A stretch of 64,000 nt of DNA from Megaleporinus macrocephalus (lineage: Eukaryota; Chordata; Actinopteri; Characiformes; Anostomidae): positions 34,613,488-34,677,487 of the forward strand of contig CM038704.1 of NCBI GenBank assembly GCA_021613375.1. The letters run 5' to 3'. Of the stretch, positions 38,370-52,353 are shown piece by piece. A program made the position numbers and the translations under genes. Numbering within the stretch: position 1 is the stretch's first letter; each line of letters begins with the position of its first letter. The notes beneath the pieces were generated by a model. That model saw only the letters and a program-made list of their open reading frames with translations, was not told the origin of the DNA and searched no databases.

Positions 38370-38525
38370 CAGGGTGGACCAGCAAGTGGTGGACAGTGAG
38401 TGGTGAATAAAATCTCCAGCAGCACTGCTGTGTCTGATCTACTCACACCAGCACAACACACACCACCACAATGTCAGTGTCACTGTAGTGCTGAGAAAGA
38501 TTTACTGCCCCAATGATACCTGCTC
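38370..38525. mobile_element. Otophysan-type interspersed repeat, core fragment
   Basis: Carries CTCCAGCAGCACTGCTGTGT, then CACACCAGCACAACACACAC and AATGTCAGTGTCACTGTAGT, then TGATACCTGCTCTACATGAT. I recognise these as a repeat that recurs widely in fish, especially otophysan, introns. Class not known to me. The minisatellites at 15074 and 24905 probably derive from an end of it. Confidence 0.65.
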
Positions 38526-39051
38526 TACATGATGAACGTAAAAGAAAAAGTCTTTAGCCCTTCAGCTTAAAAAAACATTTTTGTAAAGTTTGCCAAAACT
38601 GCTGCCCTTTATTCAAATGTCTAGCTTTTTAAAGAAACAACACATCAAAACTTAAAGCTGTTTATTATTAGTCCATATGATCTATTAGTCAGCGCAGACA
38701 CCATCAAATGGCTAATAACACCGTCTACAGCATGTCATTACTCACCATTCAGCATCGGCTCACGCACACAAACTCGCACGCACACACACTTCTCTCGGCT
38801 GTATGTAGTTAGCAGCCAAAATGAAACGAAAGAGGAGAGGAAGACAGAAATCATCTGGATCAGCTTTTTCCTTAAACCTCCCCCTCTTATCTCTCTCACA
38901 CACAGACACTGGTATTAGTATACTAGTGAGGTCTGTAATGTTGTAGCTATGTAATACTCCCCTTTCTCTTAAATGGGACCCTGACCTGTACAAAATAGTC
39001 ATGTTCTCCTTCATCAGGAGGACATCAGGTCCCCACAAAATCCTAATGATT

Positions 39052-39054
<3 letters not shown>

Positions 39055-39106
<52 letters not shown>
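39055..39106. repeat. (AC)n microsatellite
   Basis: About 26 uninterrupted AC units. Frames with poly-Cys/Val are artefacts. Confidence 0.97.
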
Positions 39107-39109
<3 letters not shown>

Positions 39110-39187
39110 TTGTCTTTAATATCTGTTAAGTGGAGGTGAGAACAGACGGTTTGACCTTCTTCCCTGATGAGGTCTTCAGTCCTGCTG

Positions 39188-39450
39188 AGTGAGTAAGAGA
39201 GAGAGCAAGCGAAAGGGGGAGAGAAAGAAAGAGAGAGAAAGAGGAGAATGTTAGAAAGGACAGAGACACAAACAACAATAGAGAAAGAAAGCAAAAAGAA
39301 AAAAGAGGGAGAAGAAAGAAAAGAAAAAGGAAGAGAGCACAGAGAGTGGAGTGAGAGGATAGAGAGAATGAGGGGAGACAAGATAGAGGGGAGAGAGACA
39401 AAGAAGAGACAGAATGAAAATTAGGAGAGACAACAGAAGTTAAAGACAAC

Positions 39451-39489
<39 letters not shown>

Positions 39490-39655
39490 AGGCAAAAGAG
39501 GATAGAACAACAGAGAAGGGAGAGAGAGAAAGAAAGAAATGGGACTTGGAGGATAGAAAGAAAAAGAGGGGAAAAGACAAAAAGGGCAAACATAAAGATA
39601 CAGAGAAAGAGGGTAGAGAGAGACAAAAAGACGGGCGAGAGAGAGAGAGGGAGAT
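39188..39655. repeat. Long polypurine tract with (GAAA)n core
   Basis: About 470 bp of A/G-rich + strand, containing an (AAAG)n run of about ten units at 39452-39490. The Ser/Phe/Leu frames of up to 185 codons on the other strand are compositional artefacts. Confidence 0.9.
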
Positions 39656-39961
39656 TGTGTATATGATGTATAATACAGACCATATATGGAAACTAAGCAG
39701 TGTGAATTCCAGCTTCTCACCAGAATCTATGAGAGGAATGACACTAATAAGATCACATCATATGAAATAAACACCATTAGCAGGGATGAACACTCTGCTC
39801 TAGCTGTTCGCCGTAAGATTCTCATCCTTTTATCTCTTTTAACTCTAACCAGCAAGTAACAGCTGGGTTTTGTTGCCTGTTACCAAAGACCCTTAGTGTT
39901 TGGTTTGAGATGTGGTGCTGTAAATCTTAAAGATCATGTTCCTCCAAAGTTACATTTGAGG

Positions 39962-39982
39962 CATACATACATACATACATAC
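39962..39982. repeat. (CATA)n microsatellite
   Basis: Five consecutive ATAC tetramers. Confidence 0.85.
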
Positions 39983-41404
39983 AGCAGGCATTCTATAGGA
40001 ACGACAGATGATTCCCTATTAATCAGAATGATGTGTTATCTTAATTTCAACCAAAAATGTAATTCAACTAGGGGTTTAACAAAACCTGAAAAATGTGTAA
40101 CTTGTGCTCAGGGGATCTTGGAACTAAGTAAATGAGGGGTGACCTCTGCGCAGTACTGTTTTCTCATCAGAACCAAGCGAGAGAAGGTGTGTAATGTTTA
40201 AAGAACCAAACATAACACACAGTCTTTGTGTTTGCCCTATAGAGAGGCAGCCACCCTGAATCCTGCATCCTGAACGCTGCAGGACAGGTGTGAGGCGTAT
40301 GTGTATGTGTGATTTGAGGGGGCGAGGGGAAGGGGCACTTTTCACAACAGTCTTGGTCATGAGTGAAACAGAGCTGCATTGAAACAGCCGGGCCTTTTTC
40401 TGCTGCCCCTATTAGCGTGCATGTGCTCAGGGTGTGACTGTGGGTGAGCAGAAACATCTTTGGCATCACCATTCAGCATTTGGGGTTCAGTGTGCGGACG
40501 CTGTGTGTGTCTGTGAGGTCAGTGCAGATGTTAAACAGCAGCATTCCAGCAGAACAAACACTCAGTGGGGACACACAGCCAGAGGGAACTCAGGCTCTTC
40601 AAGGCATTTAGAGTCCCACTCTAAAAATACATGCAAATTTTAGTCCAAATTTATTTATTAGAATCAACATTGTTGTATTGTAACTCACATTTTGCTGCAA
40701 AACTTCTGTTTGATTGGCAACAAGAGGGTTAAATTCTTGAAATGCATAAACCGGCTGATGAGGATTATTTTCTGTGTGGTGTTTGGGTAGATACAGCTGA
40801 GCAAGCTCTCCCATTAGTTAGGACATCAGGAGCTGCACTGAAGACCTTGCACGGTATAATTAGGAAGTGACAAAGGAACCAATCATGTTCTGATGTCCTG
40901 GAAAACTAAAAAGTTGAAAGTTCTAAAGGTGCCCTATGTATTGCCAAAGCCAAACCAGGATCAGCTGGCTCTTATTATAGGGTGTTGCATGCACCTGAGC
41001 CGAGAGGGAAAGAGAGCTTGCTGGTCTTTCCTTGTCGCTGCCCCAGGTTTACAGCTAGACCATCAGACTAGACTAGTGGTCTTGATGCAAAACAAAAGGT
41101 ACTAATATTGCTGTGTCTAGTATGTAATTTATTAAAAAAACATTTGCTTAAGCATACAGCACAATGCTCTGGGCATTATAAAGATTACTAAATACATTTT
41201 CGCTTTAATTTTACACTTCACACTTTCTCGTTTAGACTGTCTTATGTTAAGCATTTGTTCCATTCTTATCCAAATTCTAGAGAACATTAAAATGATTGTC
41301 TGTGCTTATCAACTTTTAGCTACAGATGCAGCAGATAGGGATCAAGTTGAAAACACTGGACTATTCCTGCATAATTCAGTGTTATAGATGTAAACAGAGT
41401 AATT

Positions 41405-41600
41405 CAGAGTGGTTTGGTGTGAAATGGTTCAGATGTTGTTTACATTGGGTGACCATGCCCTACAACACAAATATGCACATTTTCTTTATTATCAAAACCA
41501 CAGTTGAACTTATACGTGTCTTCCAAGTTTTATATGGAATGTTTATGATAGTAAAATCAAAAAGTTCTGGGGACTACTTTTCACCTCTCAGCATCACTGC
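41405..41600. mobile_element. MITE-like family A, 3'-truncated copy
   Basis: Begins AGAGTGGTTTGGTGTGAAAT and continues GTTCAGATGTTGTTTACATT, the same terminus as the 10588 copy in the same orientation. ATTATCAAAACCACAGTTGA matches its interior. The right TIR is not found. Confidence 0.75.
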
Positions 41601-42037
41601 TGAGGAGAATAGTGCTTACTGTTCTCCTCGGCAAAAAATCTTACTATTATTATCAGACATATTGAGACATATTAGCTTACGTATTAACATTAATTGGACA
41701 CAATGAGCCACAGAAACATTATGTTTGCCTCAGGCAATTTTAGCCAGCCAGGCTAAAGATATGCAAAGCTTCATAGTGAGGCAGATTAAAACAGATGGTA
41801 ACTGTTTTTTTTGCTTGGATGACATGAACAAGCAATATAAAAGTACAGCTAATATAAGGTGAGCTTTGTAAAACTCTTCAAAATTGAATCACAAATAATT
41901 CAAGTGCTAAATTAAAGCAGTTAATTGGACTTCACCTCATTGCAGCTAGCTAGCTTAAATCAGTATTTTTGCATACCTGATGAAATATCTAGCACGTTTT
42001 ACTATGACTAGTGCTCTGTGAATATATTTTTTGTGTG

Positions 42038-42410
42038 GTGGAGCAGTGGTGGTGTTAGTGATGACTGTAAACAGTGGGGTTGTTAGTTATAGGTGGGTAA
42101 TAGTGTTAGTGAGTTTGTGTAGCTGTGCTGGTGTTAGTGATGAGTGGGTAATAATGTCAGTAAGTTTGTGCAGCTGTGGTGGTGTTAGTGATAAGTGGGT
42201 AATAGTGTTAGTGAGTTTGTGTAGGTGTGGTTGTGCTAAGTGATGAGTGGGTAATAGTGTCAGTGTATAACTGTGGTGGTATTAGTAATGAGTGGGTAGT
42301 AGTGTTAGTGAGTTTGTGTAACTGTACTGGTGTTAGTGATGAGTGGATAATAGTGTCATTGAGTTTGTCTAACTGTGTTGTGTAGTGGTGTTAGTGATGA
42401 GCTGGGGGCT
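42038..42410. repeat. 51-bp minisatellite, about seven copies
   Basis: Units of the form GAGTGGGTAATAGTGTTAGT, then GAGTTTGTGTAGCTGTGGTG, then GTGTTAGTGAT, about 51 bp, repeat with moderate divergence. It gives spurious Val/Ser/Cys-rich frames on the + strand. Confidence 0.9.
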
Positions 42411-44119
42411 CAGTAGTGCTCTTGTTAGTGGTTGTGTGTACTCTATACCCGGAGGGAGGGAATGGATCAGTTTCGGATCCAGAGCAGACAGGTTATTGCC
42501 CCCGTAGCTCCACAGCCTCATTAACAGCCCCAGCTTACAGCGCTGGGAAACTCATCCAGAGCTTTAGGAGGATTAGATCATACAACCTCCTTCTGAGACA
42601 GGCTTTTCTGGCTCTTCAGATCGGAAGTACTCTTCAGAGTTTCTGACACGTCTCTTCCAACTTACCGAACTCCCACTGACCTGACCATAGACCTCTGAAG
42701 TCGTGTTGTCATTCCGTAGTCGGCGTCATGCCCATATTAGGAATTCTGGGTCTAGGCTTTCTCTGTGAGGAAAAAAGTGTCTTTTTACCAAAATCACACA
42801 CTGTGGTAAAGTCTTATACAATGAAAATGCTAACACTACTGCACAGGGAACTAACACTGTAAGACTGGCACTCCATACAGACTACCAAGCATTAAACACT
42901 AATAGAAATAACCGGTGACACTTGGGGGACATATTTTTGTATAACATTACATTGCCCGAAAGCAAATTTTCCCCTAGAGAAATCTCCTTACATCTAGCAT
43001 TCCTTATACTGATATGATGACACTGATTACAGAAATATTAAGAACTTAAGTCAAATTAAGGCATAAAAATTGACAGAGAACTGTAAAAACGGTCACCATT
43101 ATATATTATTAAACTACTGCCTAATGCATAGGTGCAAATGCCATCTCATTTTACAGTAGAGGTAGGTGCTTTTCTGAGCATATCGGTAATATTGCCAGTA
43201 AATTATAACAACCTGAAATCAAAATAGATCTTTTTTTATCATGTTAGTTTACATCATTTGTATGGTGTAACATCTAAAAGACTTAATTTCTGCAATCGTT
43301 GATGTAAGTGTAGTGATTTCTGCCACCCCTAAAGGCTCTCCGACATTTGCTGACTGCATATATACTATTTCCACAATAATATTTTAGTATGTTCTCCTTC
43401 TACTCCCACCAGATATATTGAGGAGTTATTTCAGCTTTTTTACTCGGAATCCTTGTGTTAACAGGAGTAAGCTAGTTCAGATATCTGGCAGTGTTTCCAC
43501 TGTTTTCTGTCGTGCTTAGAGGCTGCGAGGCGGTCAGCTGATGAAGGAGGACATGCACACATACAGTCCATTTCTCGCTGAACCATTCAGTAATTACACT
43601 TTTATGTGACGGGAATTCTTTTCCCCTGATTATTTCCCACCTGAGTAGCTTGTTTCATTCAGAAATATGTCAAATTTAGTAAGAAAAATGTGTTGTGGTT
43701 TTAGCACAAGATGAATAAAATTCACTGGAGTTAGGTTTCATCTTCTTCGTTTTCTTCTTCTTTTGTTTTATGTGGTACAGGTTCTGTTTTGCTTGTTCCA
43801 AATTATTCAATTTGAAAAAATGGTGATGCATACTGTATCATGTGCATATTGATGCATGTGTATAATTAAGATGTCTTAGAAGTATAACGTTTTAGCCGTA
43901 TAAGGCCCTGTGCTACAGAAGGGGATTGTCGAAGGAATGGTGCACTAAAAAATCACCTCATTTCCCCCCGTATCACAAACAGATTGAATCAGCTAAGATA
44001 TGTTTGGTGTCTGAAAGTTCCTCCTTAGTCAGACTTTGTCAACTAATCACGATAATTAATCATAATCACTGCTGTAACGGATGCTTGTGTGTGTTTGTTT
44101 TGTGTAACTGACGGATGGT

Positions 44120-44330
44120 TTAATAAAAGATGAGAAGGAGGGTGGGCTGCTGCGAATAAACAAATAATGAATAAACATGCTAGGCTAATTAATCTCACTG
44201 CCAGCAACTGTATTCCTCAGTAAACACATAGCAGCAGTGGTTCTCGTGCTGTGCCGGCGCTGGGACAGGGACATTAATTGGAAAATTCAATAGAGAGAGA
44301 CAGTGAAGTCTAACGAGAGCTGTTGATCCA
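44120..44330. promoter_or_regulatory. Candidate conserved non-coding element in intron 1
   Basis: About 200 bp of balanced composition, free of simple repeats and of the repeat families listed here. It has several homeodomain-type TAAT cores (GCTAATTAATCTCACTGCC, ACATTAATTGGAAAATTCAA). It lies 1.5 kb before exon 2. Selected by appearance only; conservation was not tested. Confidence 0.25.
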
Positions 44331-45769
44331 CATCTGGCCTGATTATTAGGACTAGTAAAATTCCTCCTGTCTTGTTTGCTAAGGTTATTGGTGTGGAGAA
44401 TTTTACCCCCAACATTATTTTAGATCTATGTTCAGAAACTGTTTGTTAAAGACACTAACGTTAGAAGGAATACAGATAAAACAAACAAGCAATCAAGAGT
44501 GAATGCTCTGTGTGTATTTTAGCTTGACTATTTCCAAAGTTCTCTTCAAGGAATATCCATCGTTTACAGTTGCCACACAATATGTCCTTCATTCAAGAAG
44601 CAGTTTGTAATAATTAGGGTAAATCTATTAATCAAAAATAGAATATAAAATATAAAACTATGTGTTTCTTCATGTATTATTACCTGTAACTACAAATCGC
44701 TGTGATTTTGTTAGCCTAGAATGAGCCTTCATATCTACATAGGAGTGTCTCGCCTTTCAACAGAGGCTGCCACTGTCATGTTTCTACAGTAATCCAGAAC
44801 GGGCAAACCACACACTGGCTGAAGCAGCAGCTTGAAGTTGATGGTGCTGGAAGACATAGAATGGGAAAGAATCCTTTTAGAAATGTCCTAGAATACTGCA
44901 TATTTATCAGTGGCTCCATACATAAATCTCCAGTTAGGATTTTTAAATTCTCAAAAATCAAAATTACCACCAGCATTAAAACTATGAGGTTGAAATTCAG
45001 CTTATTTTCCTTTTCCACCTTGATGATGCAGCAGTTACCTTCTGGTCTTGACCTTCAGCTTCTTATTCAAATGTTCCCATTCTACCTTAAATAGTGTTAT
45101 TCAGTTTCTTTTTTTAGCAGATTCTTGTTCAAATTTTGAAGTTCAGCTTCTTTTACTGACCCCCCTTTTATGGTGCAGCAGTTATAATGCCTTAGAATGT
45201 AACCACATCACAATTTAATTTGGATTGGAAAAAATGGAGCAAGAAGCATTTAAAGGTCCTCATTAAAAGAATAATGATGTTTTGAAAGCTTAAATTAGCT
45301 TATTGTGGGGAATTACACAATAAAACATTTAAAACACTGACTTGCTACGCGGTACTAATGATATTAGCATGCTAAGTAGAACCGCTCTGTGAGTAGAATA
45401 AATAGCTAGACCACCGATGCTAGGGAAATATTTTTGAGTTACAAAAGTTTGAGAAACAAAATTTAAACTATAGGAGGATATTTTTTTTTATTCAGCACAA
45501 AAACACAAGAAAAAAGTAAAGGACAGGAAATCCTCACCATCAAAAACAGAGATTTAATGGCATGGAGAGGTGGATTGGGGGGATCAGGAGACTGAAATAC
45601 ACAATCTCACCACTTGAGGCTACACACTGCTCCCTTAAGTGAAATGCAAAAAAACCTGTACTCTTTTTTCTGTTTTCTTCTAACCAACCGATTCATAACT
45701 GAATTTTTTGCTGTATTTATATTTATTTTATTGGCAAAATTTCTAATTCTTTATGTAAATGATGTTTAA

Positions 45770-46150
<381 letters not shown>

Positions 46151-46299
46151 TAAATGCAGTTGGTAGTCTCCTGCATTCCGGGGCAGTTGGAGTTTCGAGG
46201 GCAGGGGTGGGGGCGGGGTGGGTGGGTGCAGGGTTGGTATATGTTTCTGACACTGAGTTATTCGGATTCATTTGAGGGGGGTGGAGCTGACAGGACAAG

Positions 46300-46925
46300 A
46301 CAAACAAACAGAGCGAAGCAGAGGTGTGAAGAGAGCAGAGTTACAGCTGAGATGACTGAAAGGAGACGGGGGGAGGAAGAGAGTGGGTCGGAAAGAGAGG
46401 GAGAAGGCGAGGCAGAGAAAGGAAGAGAATGAGAAAAAGAAAGAGAATAGAAGAATGTTGGAGTATTTCACATCTACTAATATGAAACATACAGAAGGTA
46501 GAATTTTAAAAAGGAAGAAGGAATATTGAAGACATAAAAAAGAAAGAAAGGCGGGATAAAAAAAATTATAAATATGGAAAAATAAGAAAGAAAGACAAAG
46601 GGAAGGAAGAAAAAACCTATAGGAGCTAAATAAGAAAGAAAAAGGGAAAAAAAAGAATGACAGAACGTACAGACTGGCATGAGAAAGAATGAATCAATGA
46701 AAGAAAATATGTAGAAAGAAGACTGAGTAAAAAAGGAAGCAAAAATAAATTTAAAAAAAGACAAAAGGGAAGGAAGCTTAAAAGAGGCAAAGACGTCATA
46801 GAATAAAGAAAGAAAAGACAGAAGAAAAAGACGAAAAGAATGTCAGGAATAAAGGGAGAAAAAAGGTAAGAAAATAGGATAAAAGGAACCGAAAGAAGAA
46901 AAGATGGGACAGAGGAAAGATAAAA
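46300..46925. repeat. Long polypurine tract
   Basis: About 620 bp of A/G-rich + strand (GAAAGAAAG, GGAAGAAG and similar) starting about 320 bp after exon 2. Phe/Ser-rich minus-strand frames are artefacts. Confidence 0.9.
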
Positions 46926-47371
46926 AGAGATGGGCTGCTATCCTGTAATGTGGCTGCAGAGCTGGGGGTCCTGGGGAAATCATCAGCCCTCCGCTGAAAG
47001 CTGAAGACCCTGTTTGGCCAAACAGATAAATACATAAATAAATCAGTCCATCCATCAGTGTCGCAGGTAGAGTGGCAGGGGGCAGGGTGGGGGATCTGTC
47101 TCAGTGGGAGACTGAGGGGCTGTAAAGCTGAAGACACACTGTTTATGTTCCCGGACTGCGGCTACACCTCCATCGGCTCATTCTTTAGCTTTTGAACTTT
47201 TTCCTGTATTCACTGTACCTAATATTGCAGTTTAGGGAAAGTCCTTTAACTCTTTAAGACTGTTTAACTTCTGTCTTTTTAGTCACTCAAGGTAGATCCT
47301 TATTTACACATCTTCTGATCTAACACAGCTGAACATTTTAAAGATTTTTGTTCAGTTTGTATCAAACACAT

Positions 47372-47790
47372 TATGACTATGTATTGATTAAAAAACTGGC
47401 AATATGATATATATATTGTGACACAGGGGTTGTGATTCAGTATGTTGTGATGTATTCCGATACTTCAGGCATTTATATATTGTTTTTTAAAATTGAATTG
47501 TAGCAAAACTGTGATAATATAAAAAGTCAGCTAGTGTTGCTAATGCTAACGTTAGTGGTGCGCCCTACTTATTTACCTTGAAGTGGAGAGTCTAATGCCT
47601 GAAGAAAGATTACAACATTGCTATCTGGCAGTCAGTTGTTTAAACACAACACAAAATGATTTACTGTCTGAACAGATCTTTACATAAAACTATTAATTAT
47701 TAATCAGTACTGTGTTTTTGAGAATCCATACAGCTTCACAAAGCATAGTACTGCCTTATTGAAGTGTACTCATATTCTCTTACACCCTTA
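47372..47790. mobile_element. Degraded relative of the hAT-like element at 60755-61143
   Basis: Left end TATGACTATGTATTG and AACTGGCAATATGATATATA, interior TACAACATTGCTATCTGGCA and AACACAAAATGATTTACTGT, and right end TCTTACACCCTTA all align with the element in intron 2 at 60.8 kb. About 419 bp. The terminal bases and target duplication have decayed, so it is an older insertion. Confidence 0.75.
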
Positions 47791-48952
47791 GTAACAAGCA
47801 CTGACCACTTTGAATTGACCCAACAATGAAAATAGCCTTGTGCCTATGCTATACAGTAAGGCAAATGTTCGTTTCAGGATTTGGAAGGTTAGTTTAACAA
47901 CTTTATCAATGTAATTTTTAAGTAATTAATTTGACTAGTCTTTTATTAAAACACATATACAAGAAAAAATGTGTTTTTTATAGAAAAAGTTTTATAGACA
48001 GAATGAGGAATATAGGTGACCTAAATGTGGTGGCTTACTGATCTCACGGTCACTGATCTCATATTTAGCAAGACGGCAAATCTAAGTAAAGCAATATATG
48101 AAAATATGTAAAATATAAAGATTAATATAAAGGCAAATGTGTTTGTGCTTAGCCATATAATCGAACCTTCAAAAGCATTGCTTATCAGACTAAAAACTGA
48201 TTTTTACAGGATATTTTTAGAGACTAAAATCACTCAGACTAAAACTATTCATTGTTGTAGAATGAACATTTAATTAAATGCACTATAGTTAAAGAATACA
48301 CTGCTCTCCAGGGACTTTTCATATTTCGGCCCCGGTAGTTAATGTTCACTCATTTGAAATATCCGGATACAAGATTAAGATGCATTCAGTAAGATGCAGC
48401 AGATCTCAGTTCTGAAAAAAAAAAATATATATATATATTAAAATTTACTAACATGAACTGCAGAGCTTCTTCAGAATTCTCACTTAGGGTTCTGCACGAC
48501 AACATGAATGTAGAGGAAAACAGCAAATTTTGGCAACAAGTTTGTATTTGAATAAACTGTAATTCTGTAATATGATTACTGTCACTTGTTTTCTGAAAGA
48601 TTGTTCTGTAACATTGTTCTGTTACTTCTTAACCCTGGTTAGTTATGAAAAAGATCACATACTTTCATTATCAGTAAGTGCAGATTTAAAGAAAGATAAA
48701 CATGAACATATTGATCTGATATTTATCCCAACACCACATTCATCAACTCTTTAAGTGCAGAAATCAAAGCCGTAGCATATACTAAAAGAGTGTTTTAGAA
48801 TGCATCCTCTGTATGTTACGATGGCCTTCGTCATGGCCGTGTGCAGATTTACAGAAAGATTAACGACTGTGTACACAATCTGAGCGCGGATAGGTATTAC
48901 AAGCATGCATAACCAACTTCTCCATTCTGCTGCAGTCCAAACTGACATTAAC

Positions 48953-48991
48953 CTCTCTCTCTCTCTTTCTCTCTCTCCCTCTCTCTCTCTT

Positions 48992-49066
<75 letters not shown>
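48953..49066. repeat. (CT)n microsatellite
   Basis: CT dinucleotides with a few interruptions before 48998, then uninterrupted to about 49063. Poly-SerLeu and ArgGlu frames across it are artefacts. Confidence 0.97.
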
Positions 49067-49069
<3 letters not shown>

Positions 49070-49238
49070 CCTGTCTGCCTGGAATGCAAACACACATTCA
49101 TCATCCACCCGTGAGCCCTCATGCCGCGTCTCATCGCATGGAGGGAACTTCTTTTCTTTTCCTTTTTTCTCTTTGTTTTTCCATGTTTCTGTGGTGTGTA
49201 AGACTTGATTCTTTCAGCGTCTCATTCCTCTCCTGCAG

Positions 49239-49288
49239 GGGGGATTGAGTGTGGCAGGCGGTGGGGATTGAGTGTGGCAGGCGGTTGC
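49239..49288. repeat. 23-bp tandem duplication
   Basis: GGGATTGAGTGTGGCAGGCG occurs twice, 23 bp apart, followed by a G-rich run. Confidence 0.85.
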
Positions 49289-49639
49289 GGGGGGCGGGGG
49301 ATTGGAGGGGGTTAGTCTGCTGCTCCAAACGAGCCATTTCAGCGGCTGCATTTCATTCACACCCAAAATGGCCCGCACCACCAAGCAAAGAAACTGTGGT
49401 TACGTGTGTTGAGTTTACAGAGAGAGGATCAGATCAGAAATCAGCATGACAGACACCTTTTAACACTTCTAGAATCTTTTCCTCACCTGTCTGGACAGCA
49501 GACAGGGCATGTCTAGAGTGTACAGGGTGCTGACTGAAGCGGTAGCGAGAAATTGCGTGACACTTTTTGAAAGGGGGTGCAGAAAAAAGCCTATATTATT
49601 GATAACATATTTTTTTAACATTTATTGCTTTGTAGTAGG

Positions 49640-49700
49640 ATTGTGCTAGGGCTGGGTGATGTTAATATTTATTGTTATAACTTGTGAAAACTTGTCGTTA
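49640..49700. mobile_element. Possible hAT-type MITE left end
   Basis: GCTAGGGCTGGGTGATGTTA and the TTATAACTTGTGAAAAC that follows resemble the TAGGGCTGGGCGATAT ends typical of fish hAT-derived MITEs (general knowledge). A right end was not identified with confidence. Confidence 0.35.
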
Positions 49701-49875
49701 AATCTGTAATTCACTTAAAAGTATTTAACTGGGATAATTGCAGCTGAGGATGTGAAATGTTAGATTTTGATTTTTTTTAAAATTCAAATATGTCACTGCT
49801 TTTAATATGGTCTGACGCTAAGAGATGCTGTGCAAGTGAATGAGATGCATGTACAATACAAACAACATTCAGTGC

Positions 49876-49876
<1 letters not shown>

Positions 49877-49952
<76 letters not shown>
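49877..49952. repeat. (AT)n microsatellite
   Basis: About 38 uninterrupted AT dinucleotides. Confidence 0.97.
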
Positions 49953-49956
<4 letters not shown>

Positions 49957-51129
49957 AATAAACCAAAATAGGTTTTCTTAAGCATACAATATATCTAAGG
50001 TAGAAACGAAGCTGAATATGTGTTATTCATGACACAGAACACGGATTTTAGTAAAACTACATGTTTATGGATATCAGGACTTGTGAGTTAGTTAATCAGT
50101 ATTGGCCTGTATTTAAAGATCAGGTGTTGCTGCATCTCTAGTTTCAACTAGTTTCAAACAGATGTCTGAAAAATATCATGATGTACAATACAGGTCTAGC
50201 TTCAACCTTGAAAAACAAGATAGTAGTATACCCTATACATGAACATGGCGTGACTGTTCTATGGTTCTTTCTATCAGACGGAATACTGTAGATCTGTCTT
50301 GGGAAATGAGAACTCTTGATATTAAGCATGACGTGTTTAAGTTTCCTTATTTGCTGAAACAATATATTGTGCAGCCCCTGTGCTTTTATTGTTTTAAGTT
50401 TTTCCAGAAGATGAAGTTTGTCTGAAACCTGCCTGGTGTAGGTAATCACTGCTTAATGGACAAAATGTACATGATGACCTTATTTAAAAAACGAGGACAC
50501 TGACAGATCACCGAAGCAGAGTGTGGTCATTTTGCAGCATTATAGAAATTTATATTTATAGTATGTAATTGTTTTTCCATAATCTAAACTGTGACACAAA
50601 ATGAAACTTAAATAAAAGTAAAATAAGACTGGTGTTATTACACAGTGAACCTAAAATCAGGCTCACACTTTTTTTGGGACGCTGCAATTAAAATCAGATT
50701 TAAAAATCTGTGAGTCCCTTGTGACATCTAGCTCCTTTTCTAGATTTTTTATTAAAATGGTTTGCTTTGCTTGGAGAGCTAATGAACTGCTAGGTTTCTC
50801 AGAGGATTGAGGCCGAGGCCGGAGAGGATTTTCCCAGGCATTTGGAATCTGTTGGAGTGGATGCCCTCAGAGGAATAACATTACAGCGTTTAGACTTTAG
50901 AGACACTGCCTAGAGCCATGATACACGCGCATGTGGGTTAATTGAAGTAGATGACTGCACAGACGCACCCGCACCCACATCCTGCCTGTAAAGTGCTTGT
51001 TTTTTGAGGATTTCTCTAAAATCTAGGATACAAAAACAGTGAACTTTCATTTGGCCATCTGTTGCAAACACATACAGTGTTTGTGTGATTTTTCATATTT
51101 CTGCATAGTTCAGTGGTTGATAAAGTTGT

Positions 51130-51300
51130 TCTTAGTGGTTTGAGGTGACATACTTTAAACTCACAGGCTCTTAACAGATGTTCTATACAGTGGTGGTGAT
51201 GGAAACCAGGGGTGTGTAGACAATTTATTTACTATCAAAGTTTTATATGGAATGTTGATAATGGTAAAATAGTAGAAAATCTGAAATACTACATTCTCTT
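51130..51300. mobile_element. MITE-like family A, diverged copy
   Basis: AGTGGTTTGAGGTGACATAC, TTAACAGATGTTCTATACAG, AGTGGTGGTGATGGAAACCA, then AAGTTTTATATGGAATGTTG, the last shared almost exactly with the 41.4-kb copy. The right end is not found. Confidence 0.7.
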
Positions 51301-52232
51301 TGAACACTATTTAGATGTTGATGCCCAATTTGTTACAAAACCAGGAGGCTGCATTGCGGACACAGGTGCACAAGTCACTGTGCTAAAGCTAACATTCTGC
51401 AGTGTTTATGATGTTGCTGGCGTTACTCACTTTACATGTAACATATATATGCTTTACATATGGAGCTTATCCATATTAACTTATAACACCAGCTACCAGC
51501 TATGTAACGTATATTTTTCTTGATCAAATTGGACAATTTTTACACTGTATTACATTTAACTTGCAGCTGGTGTCTACAAACATAGAATTGGTTTAATATT
51601 ACTGAAAACATAATTTGAGTGCTTTTTCATAAAGTAAAGTGAAGTGAAATATAATATTCCTCCAGCAGCCTTGTCATGTATTAAATAGCATTCTTTTTTT
51701 TCTTTATTGACGTACAGGAAAATGACAAGGCGTTTCATATGTAAGAAAGACCTCCTGTGGCATTAACTTACTCGGACTCGCTTCAGTCTAGCGCTGCTTC
51801 ACTTAAACTAGCAACGTAAAGGTTTCATCATGATTTATACCATCGGGTGCTGACCCGAGCTGTTTTAGTTCAGTTTAATCCTGAAACTTACCAGAAGTTT
51901 GACCACACGCTATAATTACAAGCAAACACTGTCTAACGCCTGAGCCCTGTGTCCAGTTACATCAGGGCAGAGAGAATGTAGAACTCAGAGAGAGGTTACA
52001 GATGATTTGAAGCATGATTTCGTCCTAGCCAGCAAAAACATTTCCTAAAATCTGTATTTGTAATGCATTATGGGAAAAGAATGCAGATAGGAGCCGGCCA
52101 CGTAGCAACACTTTCTCTCCTCACTCGTTTAACCCCTTAAACGGGTCTGTAAAAGTGCTCATGGTTTAAATCCTTTCTCTTTTTTAAATTATGCTCTGAT
52201 CTTGTATGCTGGATTAATTTCGGTACCAATAC

Positions 52233-52353
52233 GAAATAATTCATATTATATACTGAATTATTCATAGTAGATTCTGAACAATTTACAGTAGATATTGAAC
52301 CACTAAATAATTCATAGTAGTTACTGAAGAATTATTAGTGTATACAAAATAAT
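52233..52353. repeat. 21-bp minisatellite array, third locus
   Basis: AAATAATTCATATTATATAC, then GAATTATTCATAGTAGATTC and AAATAATTCATAGTAGTTAC: about five or six units of the family seen at 22567-23090. Confidence 0.85.

Noticed and set aside
39126..39683. 185-codon Ser/Leu/Phe frame resembling a membrane protein
   Set aside because: Lies wholly on the complement of a polypurine tract; hydrophobicity is a by-product of CT-rich codons. The same applies to frames at 11978-12465 and 46268-47137.
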